DNA of 15,642 bases from Spirochaetales bacterium. Its GTDB lineage: Bacteria; Spirochaetota; Spirochaetia; DSM-27196; PWMO01. Below are positions 1 to 6,842 of this stretch, in pieces. Position numbers and translations under genes: made by a program. The notes under the pieces are model-generated. The model ran no database searches and had not been told where the DNA came from. It saw nothing but the letters and a program-made list of their open reading frames with translations. Positions within the stretch are counted from its first letter, which is position 1, and each line of letters begins with the position of its first letter. Location: NCBI GenBank assembly GCA_007123465.1, contig SKLB01000327.1:1-15642 (forward strand). Direction: 5' to 3'.

Positions 1-12
1 AAATTTCTTCAT
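1..12 (-). CDS. 5' end of a leftward gene, product unknown (partial)
   Basis: Only the first four codons (Met-Lys-Lys-Phe) are inside the window, read leftward from the ATG at 12-10. The start is supported by a perfect Shine-Dalgarno AAGGAGG at 25-19, six bases upstream. A Met-Lys-Lys-Phe beginning is typical of exported proteins such as binding proteins, but four residues cannot establish function. The gene is divergent from the mannonate-dehydratase-like gene starting at 198 and may share its control region. Confidence 0.7.
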
Positions 13-18
13 AGTAAT

Positions 19-25
19 CCTCCTT
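19..25 (-). promoter_or_regulatory. Shine-Dalgarno of the partial leftward gene
   Basis: The leftward strand reads AAGGAGG here, six bases before the ATG at 12-10. This is what makes the four visible codons credible as a gene start. A possible -10 (TAGAAT, 46-41) lies upstream on the same strand, without a clear -35. Confidence 0.7.
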
Positions 26-90
26 AGTGATTAGTATTTGATTCTACCCCCCTATCGTGGCGAAAGGAAATAGATTTTTTTACCAATACA

Positions 91-121
91 TGGACAATTT
101 TACTATTCTGTGTGATACAAT
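91..121 (+). promoter_or_regulatory. Candidate promoter of the uxuA-like gene
   Basis: TGGACA (91-96) resembles a -35. TGATACAAT (113-121) resembles an extended -10, with hexamer TACAAT at 116-121. The 19-base spacer is long, which the extended TG motif could compensate. Transcription would start near 128, giving a leader of about 70 bases before the ATG at 198. No copy of the ATGTCATTACAT operator found in the right-hand locus is visible here. Confidence 0.4.
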
Positions 122-197
122 CGCGGTGGGGTCTCCGCCGGGTCTTGCTGTATCGGCATCTGTGAAAGGCCGGATGGTACCGGCCGAAGGAGCAATC

Positions 198-1292
198 ATG
201 AAGCTTGGCTTTGGATTCTACGCTCACATGTTGAAAGACGAGCACTACCGGTTTGCCCGGCAGTGTGGCGCAACACACGCGGTGGTACACCTGGTGGACT
301 ATTTCCATCAGGGTAGCGGCCATACTGATTCTGACAGCCAACCAATCGGTGGCCACGGGGGATGGGGGGTTGCCGGAGCAACCCGCGACTTGTGGAGTTA
401 CGACTCCCTTGTGGCAATCCGTGATGCCATGGCCGCTCACGGCTTAACGTTCGAGGCAATCGAGAACTTTGACCCGGCTGACTGGCACGACGTGTTGCTC
501 GATGGCCCCAGGAAGATGGAGCAGATTGAACGGCTGAAGCGGATCATTCGCGACGCAGGCCGTGCCGGAATCCGTATCATTGGCTACAACTTCAGCATCG
601 CCGGTGTGGCGGGGCGCATCCTCGGGAACTTTGCGCGGGGTGAGGCGCTGTCGGTGGGAATGGACGGCGTAGACGACACTCCCATTCCAAACGGCATGGT
701 CTGGAACATGGTATACAACCAACACGCGCCCGCAGGGGTTCTGCCGGAAATCAGTCACGACGAGCTGTGGAGTCGACTGGCGTTCTTTCTGAACCAGCTC
801 CTGCCGGTGGCGGAAGAGGCGGGCGTGCGCCTGGCGGCCCATCCGGACGATCCACCGGCAGAGCGGGTGCGTCGTCAACCCCGGCTGGTGTACCGGCACG
901 ACCTCTATCAGCGTCTCATCGACCTCAATCCGTCCGAGGCCAACGCGTTGGAGTTCTGCCTGGGAACGCTGATGGAGATGCCGGACGGGGACATCTACCA
1001 GACCATCGAGCGATACGTGGCGCAAGGGAGGGTTGCATACATCCATTTCCGCAACGTGATCGGAAAAGCGCCGCACTATCGCGAAGTCTTCCTCGACGAG
1101 GGTAATCTGGACATGGCTCGAGTCGTTGGGCTGCTGAAACGGCTGCGCTACGACGGCGTCGTGATTCCCGACCACACACCGCAGATGAGCTGCGACGCAC
1201 CCTGGCACGCCGGCATGGCGTTTGCCATGGGGTACATGAACGCGCTGAACAAAGTGAATCCCGACGATGCATCGATCACCGCTGGCCGATAA
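198..1292 (+). CDS. Mannonate dehydratase family protein (UxuA-like, divergent)
   Basis: Predicted 364-residue TIM-barrel enzyme of the UxuA family. Family members dehydrate D-mannonate to 2-keto-3-deoxygluconate in the cytoplasm using a divalent metal. Visible family signatures: HPDDPP (215-220), CLGTLMEM with Cys254, HFRN with His283, a VFLDEGNLDM segment (298-307) and PDH with Asp325. The Cys/His/Asp trio matches the usual metal ligands. The start at 198 has AGGAG just upstream and begins directly with the first barrel strand; the open frame extends upstream to 57, but those residues look non-coding. The segment around residues 129-155 (GYNFSIAGVAG) lacks the PVFDW-type motif of classical UxuA, so the substrate may differ from D-mannonate. 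It is divergent from a leftward gene at the window edge and convergent with the MBL gene, so it stands alone in its operon as far as visible. Confidence 0.8.
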   Translation: MKLGFGFYAHMLKDEHYRFARQCGATHAVVHLVDYFHQGSGHTDSDSQPIGGHGGWGVAGATRDLWSYDSLVAIRDAMAAHGLTFEAIENFDPADWHDVLLDGPRKMEQIERLKRIIRDAGRAGIRIIGYNFSIAGVAGRILGNFARGEALSVGMDGVDDTPIPNGMVWNMVYNQHAPAGVLPEISHDELWSRLAFFLNQLLPVAEEAGVRLAAHPDDPPAERVRRQPRLVYRHDLYQRLIDLNPSEANALEFCLGTLMEMPDGDIYQTIERYVAQGRVAYIHFRNVIGKAPHYREVFLDEGNLDMARVVGLLKRLRYDGVVIPDHTPQMSCDAPWHAGMAFAMGYMNALNKVNPDDASITAGR

Positions 1293-1373
1293 GAGGGATC
1301 AGCTGAAAGACGATCGCCGTACATTGAGCACCGATCACCACGCAGGACGCCGAGCACGCAGCGCGCCGGCGGC

Positions 1374-2402
1374 TCACTCGATCGGGCAGACCAGTCCCTG
1401 CTGCAGGATGTCGTTCAAGCGCGCTGCGCCGATGCCGTGGATGCGGCGCAGGGCGGAGGAGGAGTCAAACGGTCTGAGCTCAATCAGCCGGCGAGCGCGC
1501 TCGGGACCGATGTGCACGATCCGCGTCAGTTCTTCCAGCGGGGCGTTGTTGATATCGATGCACGCGGCAACAATCGCGCCCGAAGCTGTGGCAGTTGAGA
1601 CCCGGTAGTCCAGCCCATCGGTGGTGATAACTACGCTTCCATGCACATCGGTACCGTAGATATCAGCGTTCAGCAGCCGCTGTACGCGCAGCGGTACCTC
1701 CGGGTGCGGGTGGCCGTAGCGGTTGTCGATGCCGGCCTGGTAGACCACCACTTCGGGGCTGACCGCCTGCAGGAAGGCCGCCGAGGATGAGGTGCGCGAC
1801 CCGTGGTGGCCGAGCTTCAGCACCGTTGAGCCGAGCTCGGCTCCGGCGGCGATGAGTTGGTGCTCGATCTCAGCCTCGGCGTCGCCGGTGAGCAGCACCG
1901 AGAAGTCTCCGTACTCGGCGCGCACCACGATGTTCATATCGTGCAGGTGACCGTCGTAATCCGCGGCCGAAGCGCGCGGGTGCAGCACGGTGATCGACAG
2001 CTCGGAGAACAGCGCCTGCTCGCCTCTACCCGGCTCCCGGTAGTCTGCATCAGAGGCCAGCACGGCGTCGATGAAGCGCTCAAAGGTGCGCGTGGTGTGC
2101 GTCTGCCCGTTGTACCAGACCTGCCGCACCGGGAAGCGCTGGAAGACAGCCTCAAAACCGCCGATGTGATCGGCGTGGCCGTGGGTGGCTATCGCAAGGT
2201 CGACGGCGTCTACGCCGATCTGCACCAGATAGGCGGCGAGCTCATCGTGCTGACCGGCGTCCACCACAACCAGCGCGTCGGCGGTACGCAGCACTATTGC
2301 ATCGCCCTGGCCGACATCGACAAAGTGAACCTCCAGCTGCGCGGCGCACATCACCGCGGCCGACAGGAGTAATAGCGCGATCAGCCAGCAGAGCCGTCTC
2401 AC
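1374..2402 (-). CDS. Exported MBL-fold protein with C-terminal helix-hairpin-helix (ComEC/ComEA-like)
   Basis: 342 residues. A hydrophobic N-terminal segment (about 1-21) looks like a signal peptide; Cys19 follows a poor lipobox. A metallo-beta-lactamase domain covers roughly 22-268, with THGHADH (His74, His76, Asp78, His79), LTGD (Asp174), GHHGS (198-202) and YGHPHP (229-234). This is the ComEC/Rec2-type hydrolase pattern. The last about 60 residues hold two helix-hairpin-helix motifs (IDINNAPLEEL and IHGIGAARL), as in ComEA. The arrangement suggests an exported nuclease-like or DNA-binding protein, but there are no ComEC membrane channel segments, so a role in DNA uptake is inference. It starts with GTG, overlapping the TGA of the DUF3006 gene by four bases (GTGA), indicating translational coupling. 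It is convergent with the uxuA-like gene. Confidence 0.85.
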   Translation of the reverse strand: MRRLCWLIALLLLSAAVMCAAQLEVHFVDVGQGDAIVLRTADALVVVDAGQHDELAAYLVQIGVDAVDLAIATHGHADHIGGFEAVFQRFPVRQVWYNGQTHTTRTFERFIDAVLASDADYREPGRGEQALFSELSITVLHPRASAADYDGHLHDMNIVVRAEYGDFSVLLTGDAEAEIEHQLIAAGAELGSTVLKLGHHGSRTSSSAAFLQAVSPEVVVYQAGIDNRYGHPHPEVPLRVQRLLNADIYGTDVHGSVVITTDGLDYRVSTATASGAIVAACIDINNAPLEELTRIVHIGPERARRLIELRPFDSSSALRRIHGIGAARLNDILQQGLVCPIE

Positions 2403-2665
2403 CCGCCGCCCCGCTGCCTCAGTTGATCGAGCTTGCTGTTGATTCGATTGCGCGCCTGTTTCGTAGCCTGCGGATCGAGGGTCAGCTGCAGACTCGAGCT
2501 GTCTTTGTTGCGGACCGTCCGGAAGCTCAGGACATCACCTTCTGCGGCATCGCCTGGCAGCCAGTTCGCGGGAATCTCAAGCGTCCCGCCGGCCACTTCA
2601 ACGCGGGCGATGCCGTCGGATAGTGAGTCTACCGTCAGCTGTTCGTCACCGGGTAAGGATTCCAT
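2399..2665 (-). CDS. DUF3006-family small protein
   Basis: 88 residues with the appearance of the DUF3006 family: a short beta-rich N-terminal half (DGIARVEV, followed by LEIPANWLPGDAAEGDVLSF) and a charged helical tail ending KLDQLRQRGGG. As I recall, DUF3006 genes often sit beside genes for ComEC-type MBL proteins, and that is the arrangement here: the stop overlaps the GTG of the MBL gene by four bases. The function is unknown. The ATG at 2665 directly follows GGAGGG, closer than a normal Shine-Dalgarno. A TGCTACACT extended -10-like sequence (2680-2672) lies only six bases upstream of the ATG, so the transcript might carry almost no leader. Confidence 0.75.
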   Translation of the reverse strand: MESLPGDEQLTVDSLSDGIARVEVAGGTLEIPANWLPGDAAEGDVLSFRTVRNKDSSSLQLTLDPQATKQARNRINSKLDQLRQRGGG

Positions 2666-2696
2666 CCCTCCAGTGTAGCACAGTAGCAGCGCTTGC

Positions 2697-2725
2697 TTGC
2701 CATCAGCGGTGGAATCTTCTATGCT
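2697..2725 (+). promoter_or_regulatory. Candidate promoter of hisF (leaderless arrangement)
   Basis: TTGCCA (2697-2702) and TATGCT (2720-2725) are separated by 17 bases. Transcription would begin around 2732-2734, at or next to the GTG start codon at 2734. No Shine-Dalgarno is visible before the GTG, consistent with a leaderless or near-leaderless mRNA. Confidence 0.5.
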
Positions 2726-2733
2726 GACTGATT

Positions 2734-3501
2734 GTGAGAAAAAAGACGGTCAGAATCATGCCCTGCCTCGACATGCAGAACGGGCGCGTGGTCAAGGGTG
2801 TCCGGTTTGTCGATATCAAGGACGCCGGTGATCCGGTGGAATGCAGCAGAGCGTACTGTCAGGCCGGTGCCGACGAGATCGCCCTGCTGGACATCACCGC
2901 CACCGTGGAGGGCCGCCAGACCATGCTCGATGTGGTCCGCAAGACCGCCGCGGCAATCACGGTTCCGTTTACCGTGGGCGGAGGTATCAGCGACTGCCGT
3001 TCCGCCGCCGCCGTGCTGCAGGCAGGCGCCGACAGGATATCCACCAGCAGCGCCGCGTTTCGCAAACCTGAAGTGATCAAAGAGATGATCGAAGAGTTCG
3101 GCGCGGATCGAGTGACCGTAGCGATAGACGCAGCACCCAATCCGGCCCTAGCCTCCGGATACGAGGTCTTCATCGACGGCGGACGCACCGCCACCGGGGT
3201 TGATGCCGTTGAATGGGCAAAGCGGATAGACGGTTACGGAGCGGCAACCATCCTGCCCACCAGCAAGAGCAGCGACGGGGTAAGGACGGGCTACGATCTG
3301 CCGCTTATCCGCAGCATCAAGGCGGCCACCTCCGCCGATGTTGTAGCATCCGGCGGGGCCGGCACAATGGAGCACTTCTACCAGGCCGCGGCAGCCGGAG
3401 CCACAATCCTGCTGGCAGCCTCGGTGTTTCATTTCAACATCATCTCTATCGCGGAGCTCAAGACCTACCTGAGAGATCGCGGGGTCGAGGTGCTCGATTA
3501 G
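2734..3501 (+). CDS. hisF: Imidazole glycerol phosphate synthase cyclase subunit HisF (or HisF-like)
   Basis: 255-residue TIM barrel with the HisF signatures: RIMPCLDMQNGRVVKG with Asp13, VGGGI (81-85), VAIDA with Asp132, GYD (186-188), ASGGAG (205-210) and AASVFHF (228-234). HisF, with HisH, converts PRFAR and ammonia to imidazole glycerol phosphate and AICAR in histidine biosynthesis. Asp13 and Asp132 correspond to the two catalytic acids. The usual TSxDRDG loop reads TSKSSDG (176-182), losing one Asp and the Arg, and the usual SINSAA reads STSSAA. No other his gene is nearby. It may be a genuine but divergent HisF, or a paralogue serving another amidotransferase-type reaction. The start is GTG at 2734 with no Shine-Dalgarno. 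Confidence 0.82.
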   Translation: MRKKTVRIMPCLDMQNGRVVKGVRFVDIKDAGDPVECSRAYCQAGADEIALLDITATVEGRQTMLDVVRKTAAAITVPFTVGGGISDCRSAAAVLQAGADRISTSSAAFRKPEVIKEMIEEFGADRVTVAIDAAPNPALASGYEVFIDGGRTATGVDAVEWAKRIDGYGAATILPTSKSSDGVRTGYDLPLIRSIKAATSADVVASGGAGTMEHFYQAAAAGATILLAASVFHFNIISIAELKTYLRDRGVEVLD

Positions 3502-3554
3502 GCCTACCCAACCCGGTGGCTGCGCCACAGTCTTGAACTGGCCGAGGCGGTAAG

Positions 3555-4232
3555 ATGGCACGGGACGAACGTCCGCTACGGCGGGTCAACCGCACACACG
3601 AGCAGGCGCGGATCAACTACGATGGTCTGAGCCGCTGCTATGACGTGCTCGCGGGCAGCGTTGAACGGCGCTACCGCAACGCCGGCCTGCACATGCTGGC
3701 GGCTGAGGCGGGAGAATGCGTTCTGGAAGTTGGCTTTGGCACCGGCGAGGCGCTGCAAACGCTGGCGGAGGCGGTTGGCCCTGCGGGGGTGCTACACGGG
3801 ATCGACATTTCTCAGGGAATGCTCGAGGTCTCGCGCGCAAAGTTGCAGCACGCCTGCCTGGCCAACCGGGTAGTTCTGCAGCAAGGCGATGCGGTGCAGC
3901 TGCCCTATTCCAATTGCTGTTTTGACGCGCTGTTCATGAGCTTTACCCTGGAGCTGTTTGACACCCCGGAGATCCCGATAGTCCTGGCTGAATGCCGCCG
4001 CGTCCTGCGTCCGCAGGGCAGAATATGCGTTGTAGCGATGTCGCGCAGATCTGCGGATCATCCGATGACCAGGCTATACGAGTGGCTCCACGACCGCTTC
4101 CCGCGCCGGCTTGATTGCCGCCCGATACCCGCCCGGCAATGCCTGGAAGAGGCCGGACTACGCACCGTTGAGCTGCGCCGCATGTCGATGTTTGGCCTGG
4201 CCGTTGACATACTCTTGTCGCGCCGGCACTGA
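3555..4232 (+). CDS. Class I SAM-dependent methyltransferase (UbiE/MenG-like)
   Basis: 225 residues. Motif I is VLEVGFGTGEAL (57-68), the acidic residue that binds the SAM ribose is in HGIDIS (Asp84), and a FDALFMSFTLELF segment followed by LRPQGRICVV gives motifs II and III. The N-terminal INYDGLSRCYDVLAG resembles the YDxxAxxYD opening of UbiE-type quinone methyltransferases, but also occurs in many small-molecule methyltransferases, so the acceptor cannot be named. It follows hisF by 53 bases on the same strand and could be co-transcribed. A GAGGCGG-like ribosome site precedes the ATG. After the stop the same frame stays open for another 62 codons (4233-4418). Confidence 0.8.
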   Translation: MARDERPLRRVNRTHEQARINYDGLSRCYDVLAGSVERRYRNAGLHMLAAEAGECVLEVGFGTGEALQTLAEAVGPAGVLHGIDISQGMLEVSRAKLQHACLANRVVLQQGDAVQLPYSNCCFDALFMSFTLELFDTPEIPIVLAECRRVLRPQGRICVVAMSRRSADHPMTRLYEWLHDRFPRRLDCRPIPARQCLEEAGLRTVELRRMSMFGLAVDILLSRRH

Positions 4233-4455
4233 CATTGTCCGGGGGCGCCGCGCCTTTCAGCGGCTCATTTCGGGCTCATCACGCTAAGCCACGCCGGCAT
4301 CGAGCCGCGTATCTCTGCCTCGCTCCAGAGGCTGCTGCCCCAGCCGCGGCGGTTGCCCTCGCGCGCGGGTTCGTCATATCCCGATTACGCTACGGCGCAT
4401 CCGGTACGGTTGTTTCGATAGCCACCGTTCCATTGCTCCTGACGGTGTTCAGTCC
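4233..4455. other. Convergent intergenic region without a confident gene
   Basis: About 220 bases between two converging genes. I see no clear rho-independent terminator. The methyltransferase frame continues open after its stop from 4233 to a TAG at 4419-4421, and another frame starting from TTG at 4235 is also open, but neither has a credible ribosome site or recognisable motif. Openness in this G+C-rich sequence is probably chance or a decayed gene end. Confidence 0.5.
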
Positions 4456-5199
4456 TTAATCGAACTGAAATCCGCCGTTCTGGTCGATGATCTCACCGGT
4501 GATAAAACCCGACAAGGGCGAGGCGAGAAACTTGACCACATGGCCGAACTCCTCCGGTTCGCAGTAGCGCCCCACGGGGATCTTTGCCATCACTTCCGCC
4601 TGCTGTTGCGCCGTGAGTTGTTTTTCCACCATTGGTGTACGAACGTAGGCCGGAGCGATCCCATTTACGGTAATGCCGTCCCGCAGCGTCTCAGCTGCGA
4701 TCGAGAAGGTCAGACCGATCATCGCTGCCTTGGAGACCGAATAGGCGGTTCCGGCGGTGATCCCACCGGACTTGGCGGCAAAAGAACAGACGTTGATGAT
4801 ACGTCCCCACTTTGCCTTGCGCATTGCCGGCAGGCACATCTGCGTCAGGTAGAACGCACCGTCCAGGTTGACCGCCATGACCTTGTGCCACTCCTCCGGA
4901 GTCGTCTCGGCAGCTTTATTGTTGGAGAGAATCCCGGCGTTGTTCACCAGGATTTCTACAGGACCCACATCAGCCGTGATCTTTTCGACCGCGCCTTTAC
5001 ATGCCTGGTAGTCACTGATATCAAAGGCGATCGGGTAGCTGTCCACGCCCAGTTCACGCGCCACAGCGCTTACGGCGTCTTTGTCGATATCCGCCAGCAC
5101 GACCTGGTGCCCGTCGGCGATCAATCCTTGTGCCGCTGATTGCCCCATCGTACCGGCCGCGCCGGTTACAAGGGCGATTCTCCTCTGTTCTTGCATCAT
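4456..5199 (-). CDS. Short-chain dehydrogenase/reductase (SDR), probable sugar-acid oxidoreductase
   Basis: 247 residues, the usual classical-SDR length. It has the Rossmann start LVTGAAGTMG (10-19), NNAG (86-89), VNLDG (110-114), catalytic Ser139, and YSVSK with Tyr153 and Lys157. The glycine motif is slightly unusual: the second Gly is one position early. Asp37 and Asp39 after strand 2 (LADID) favour NAD(H) over NADP(H). It is the last gene of the leftward dlgD operon, 37 bases after dlgD, so I infer that it interconverts a keto and a hydroxy sugar acid. The nearest known examples would be gluconate 5-dehydrogenase or fructuronate-reductase-like SDRs, but fatty-acid FabG-type function cannot be excluded from sequence alone. 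Two ATG codons stand in tandem (5199 and 5196); the second is better spaced from the AAGGA upstream. Confidence 0.85.
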   Translation of the reverse strand: MMQEQRRIALVTGAAGTMGQSAAQGLIADGHQVVLADIDKDAVSAVARELGVDSYPIAFDISDYQACKGAVEKITADVGPVEILVNNAGILSNNKAAETTPEEWHKVMAVNLDGAFYLTQMCLPAMRKAKWGRIINVCSFAAKSGGITAGTAYSVSKAAMIGLTFSIAAETLRDGITVNGIAPAYVRTPMVEKQLTAQQQAEVMAKIPVGRYCEPEEFGHVVKFLASPLSGFITGEIIDQNGGFQFD

Positions 5200-5236
5200 T
5201 GTTCCTTATTCTCTTCCCAACTTGCTTACGGCTCGC

Positions 5237-6238
5237 CTAGAGCTTGAGAATCGTTTGCCACACTGAGTCTTCCACTTCGATCCCGTTCTCCAGGTTGTTC
5301 CGACGGGTAACCATCTCCGGCTCTCCCGGGTACATGATTTTCATGTGCTCCGAGACGGGAACCGAGGCCTTGATATCGGCGATCGTGTCGCCCATCAGTT
5401 TCTCTGCGTATTCCTCGCTGGTGGCCCGCTTGATGTCGATCGCGATAAACATCTGGGAAAGCGCGTACTCATCGCCGCCTAGCTTGCCCACGTCGCAGGT
5501 AGAATTACCTTCCGCCAGCGTCGCGGCCAACAGGTCCAGCACGATCGAGAACCCGGAGCCTTTCCAGTACCCGATCGGAAGCACCCGCCAGTTTTTCATG
5601 ATCTCGCCGGGGTCTGTGGTGAGCTCTCCCTTCTCATTGTATCCACCGGGGAAAGGCAACTGCTTACCGGCCATTTGTGTCGCTTCAATCTTGCCGTATG
5701 AGTACTGCGCCATGGCGGCATCCACCACGATGGAACCGCCCTTGCGCGGCAAAGCAATTATGAAGGGATTATTCCCGATCCGTCGATCCTTGGCGCCCCA
5801 GGCCGGCATGTTGGGCTGGGTGTTGGTCCAACACATCCCGGCGTACCCCGCGTTGACTGCCTGCCAGCCGTAGGCACCACCGCGCATCCAGTGGTTGGTA
5901 TTGCGCAAGGCAATCGCGCCGATACCGTACTGCGACGCCAGCTCCATGGCGCGATCCATACACCGCCTGGCGTTGAGGTTGCCCATTCCCAGGTTCCCGT
6001 CCCATTTCTCCAGCGCACCCAGAGATGCCACCTTGGTGGGTTTCGCCTTGGGGTCGATATACCCTTTCTCCATGTAGCTGATCACCCGGGGAAACCGGTT
6101 GACGCCGTGAGATGCAACACCGTCGACGGTGTTGTCCGCAAATAGCGCCGCGGACTGCTCCGCGGCAGTCGCGTCCATGCCGTGCTTCACCAGCACTCGC
6201 TTCATCTCATCCTTGATCTGGTCATATGTCAAATTCAT
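5237..6238 (-). CDS. dlgD: 2,3-diketo-L-gulonate reductase / 3-dehydro-L-gulonate 2-dehydrogenase (YiaK type)
   Basis: 333 residues, close in length and sequence to E. coli YiaK (DlgD), a member of the malate/L-lactate dehydrogenase family with a non-Rossmann NAD fold. The enzyme reduces 2,3-diketo-L-gulonate to 3-dehydro-L-gulonate in the cytoplasm. Shared blocks as I recall them: SHGVNRFPR with His44 at the same position as in YiaK, ALRNTNHWMRGG, YGWQA, CWTN, WGAK, RIGNNP, LPIGYWKGSG and the C-terminal EDSVW. The ATG at 6238 follows GGAG with no spacing, but its position matches the YiaK N-terminus, so I keep it. The gene is preceded by a 79-base gap holding a strong promoter and an exact copy of the shared operator, so it can be transcribed independently of the two upstream genes. 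Confidence 0.92.
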   Translation of the reverse strand: MNLTYDQIKDEMKRVLVKHGMDATAAEQSAALFADNTVDGVASHGVNRFPRVISYMEKGYIDPKAKPTKVASLGALEKWDGNLGMGNLNARRCMDRAMELASQYGIGAIALRNTNHWMRGGAYGWQAVNAGYAGMCWTNTQPNMPAWGAKDRRIGNNPFIIALPRKGGSIVVDAAMAQYSYGKIEATQMAGKQLPFPGGYNEKGELTTDPGEIMKNWRVLPIGYWKGSGFSIVLDLLAATLAEGNSTCDVGKLGGDEYALSQMFIAIDIKRATSEEYAEKLMGDTIADIKASVPVSEHMKIMYPGEPEMVTRRNNLENGIEVEDSVWQTILKL

Positions 6239-6259
6239 CTCCGGCCCGCCTTTATCATA

Positions 6260-6271
6260 ATGTCATTACAT
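6260..6271. promoter_or_regulatory. Shared operator copy 1 (before dlgD)
   Basis: ATGTCATTACAT, a near-palindrome with half-sites ATGT/ACAT around four bases. It lies just downstream of the likely transcription start of the dlgD promoter, well placed for repression. It is identical to the copy at 11801-11812. The GT(N)AC core agrees with GntR-family operators, so the neighbouring GntR regulator is the inferred binder. Confidence 0.7.
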
Positions 6272-6279
6272 ACTGTCGT

Positions 6280-6308
6280 ATACTACGCCCATTCTGGTCT
6301 TTTGTCAA
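6280..6308 (-). promoter_or_regulatory. Candidate promoter of dlgD-SDR operon
   Basis: The leftward strand has a perfect -35 TTGACA (6308-6303), a 17-base spacer and TAGTAT (6285-6280). Transcription would start near 6273, directly before the operator at 6271-6260. An alternative -10, TATGAT (6259-6254), lies on the other side of the operator but lacks a good -35. Confidence 0.6.
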
Positions 6309-6317
6309 ATTCCGCGC

Positions 6318-6782
6318 TTACGTCGCGACCTTCACAACGATCTTGGCGATTTTCTCGCGTTTATTTGCGATACAGCGGGGCTTGTGTGCGTCCGAGGGAA
6401 AGAAGATCGCGAAATCACCTGCGTCCAGTCGCAGCGCAACGGAAACCTCCGGATCCTCAAAGAAGACGACATCGTTATCGTAGTTATACGCTGTTCTTAT
6501 CTTCGGTGTACGCGCCAGTGGTGCCCAGTAAATCGTCTCGCTGCCGCTGAGTACGATTTGAATATCGATATACCGTCGATGCGCTTCAAACCTGGTCTCC
6601 TCCGCAGCGATAGAATCGTACGCTTGAATCTGCGCGCTGATCCGGTCACCGTCGACGGTAATCGTCTGCCCGGGTTCCAGGGCCTTGATATCATTACTCT
6701 TCAACCACTCGATCGCCCGGGCGACCTTGGGGCTGATGCTTCCGTAATCCGCCAGGGTGGTGTACAAATTGTCCATAATCAT
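6318..6782 (-). CDS. YhcH/YjgK/YiaL (DUF386) family protein
   Basis: 154 residues, the family's normal length (E. coli YiaL is of similar size). Diagnostic blocks: FEAHRRYIDIQIVLSGSE, GDFAIFFPSDAHKPRC and the C-terminal KIVVKVA. The family forms a cupin-like beta sandwich with conserved His/Glu residues thought to bind a metal. Members sit in sialic-acid and keto-sugar-acid clusters, probably as anomerases/epimerases acting on sugar acids, though this is not settled for YiaL. It lies between gfo (60-base gap) and dlgD, reproducing the E. coli yiaK-yiaL association. AAGGAG lies about ten bases before the ATG at 6782; an in-frame ATG at 6776 is an alternative start. Confidence 0.9.
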   Translation of the reverse strand: MIMDNLYTTLADYGSISPKVARAIEWLKSNDIKALEPGQTITVDGDRISAQIQAYDSIAAEETRFEAHRRYIDIQIVLSGSETIYWAPLARTPKIRTAYNYDNDVVFFEDPEVSVALRLDAGDFAIFFPSDAHKPRCIANKREKIAKIVVKVAT

Positions 6783-6842
6783 AACTGCACTGCTCCTTGT
6801 TTCCTTTGGGTTGTTTCGGGGTCTGTGGGTGCCAACGACTTT

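Noticed and set aside
57..197. 47-codon upstream extension of the uxuA-like frame
   Set aside because: No ribosome site at 57, no family similarity, and it would cover the candidate promoter; the ATG at 198 has AGGAG and starts with the first barrel strand.
444..1208. Leftward open frame (254 codons) opposite the uxuA-like gene
   Set aside because: No domain or ribosome site; the opposite strand encodes a full UxuA-family enzyme.
4235..4459. 74-codon rightward frame after the methyltransferase
   Set aside because: It starts with TTG without a ribosome site, has low-complexity Ala/Arg composition and no recognised motif.
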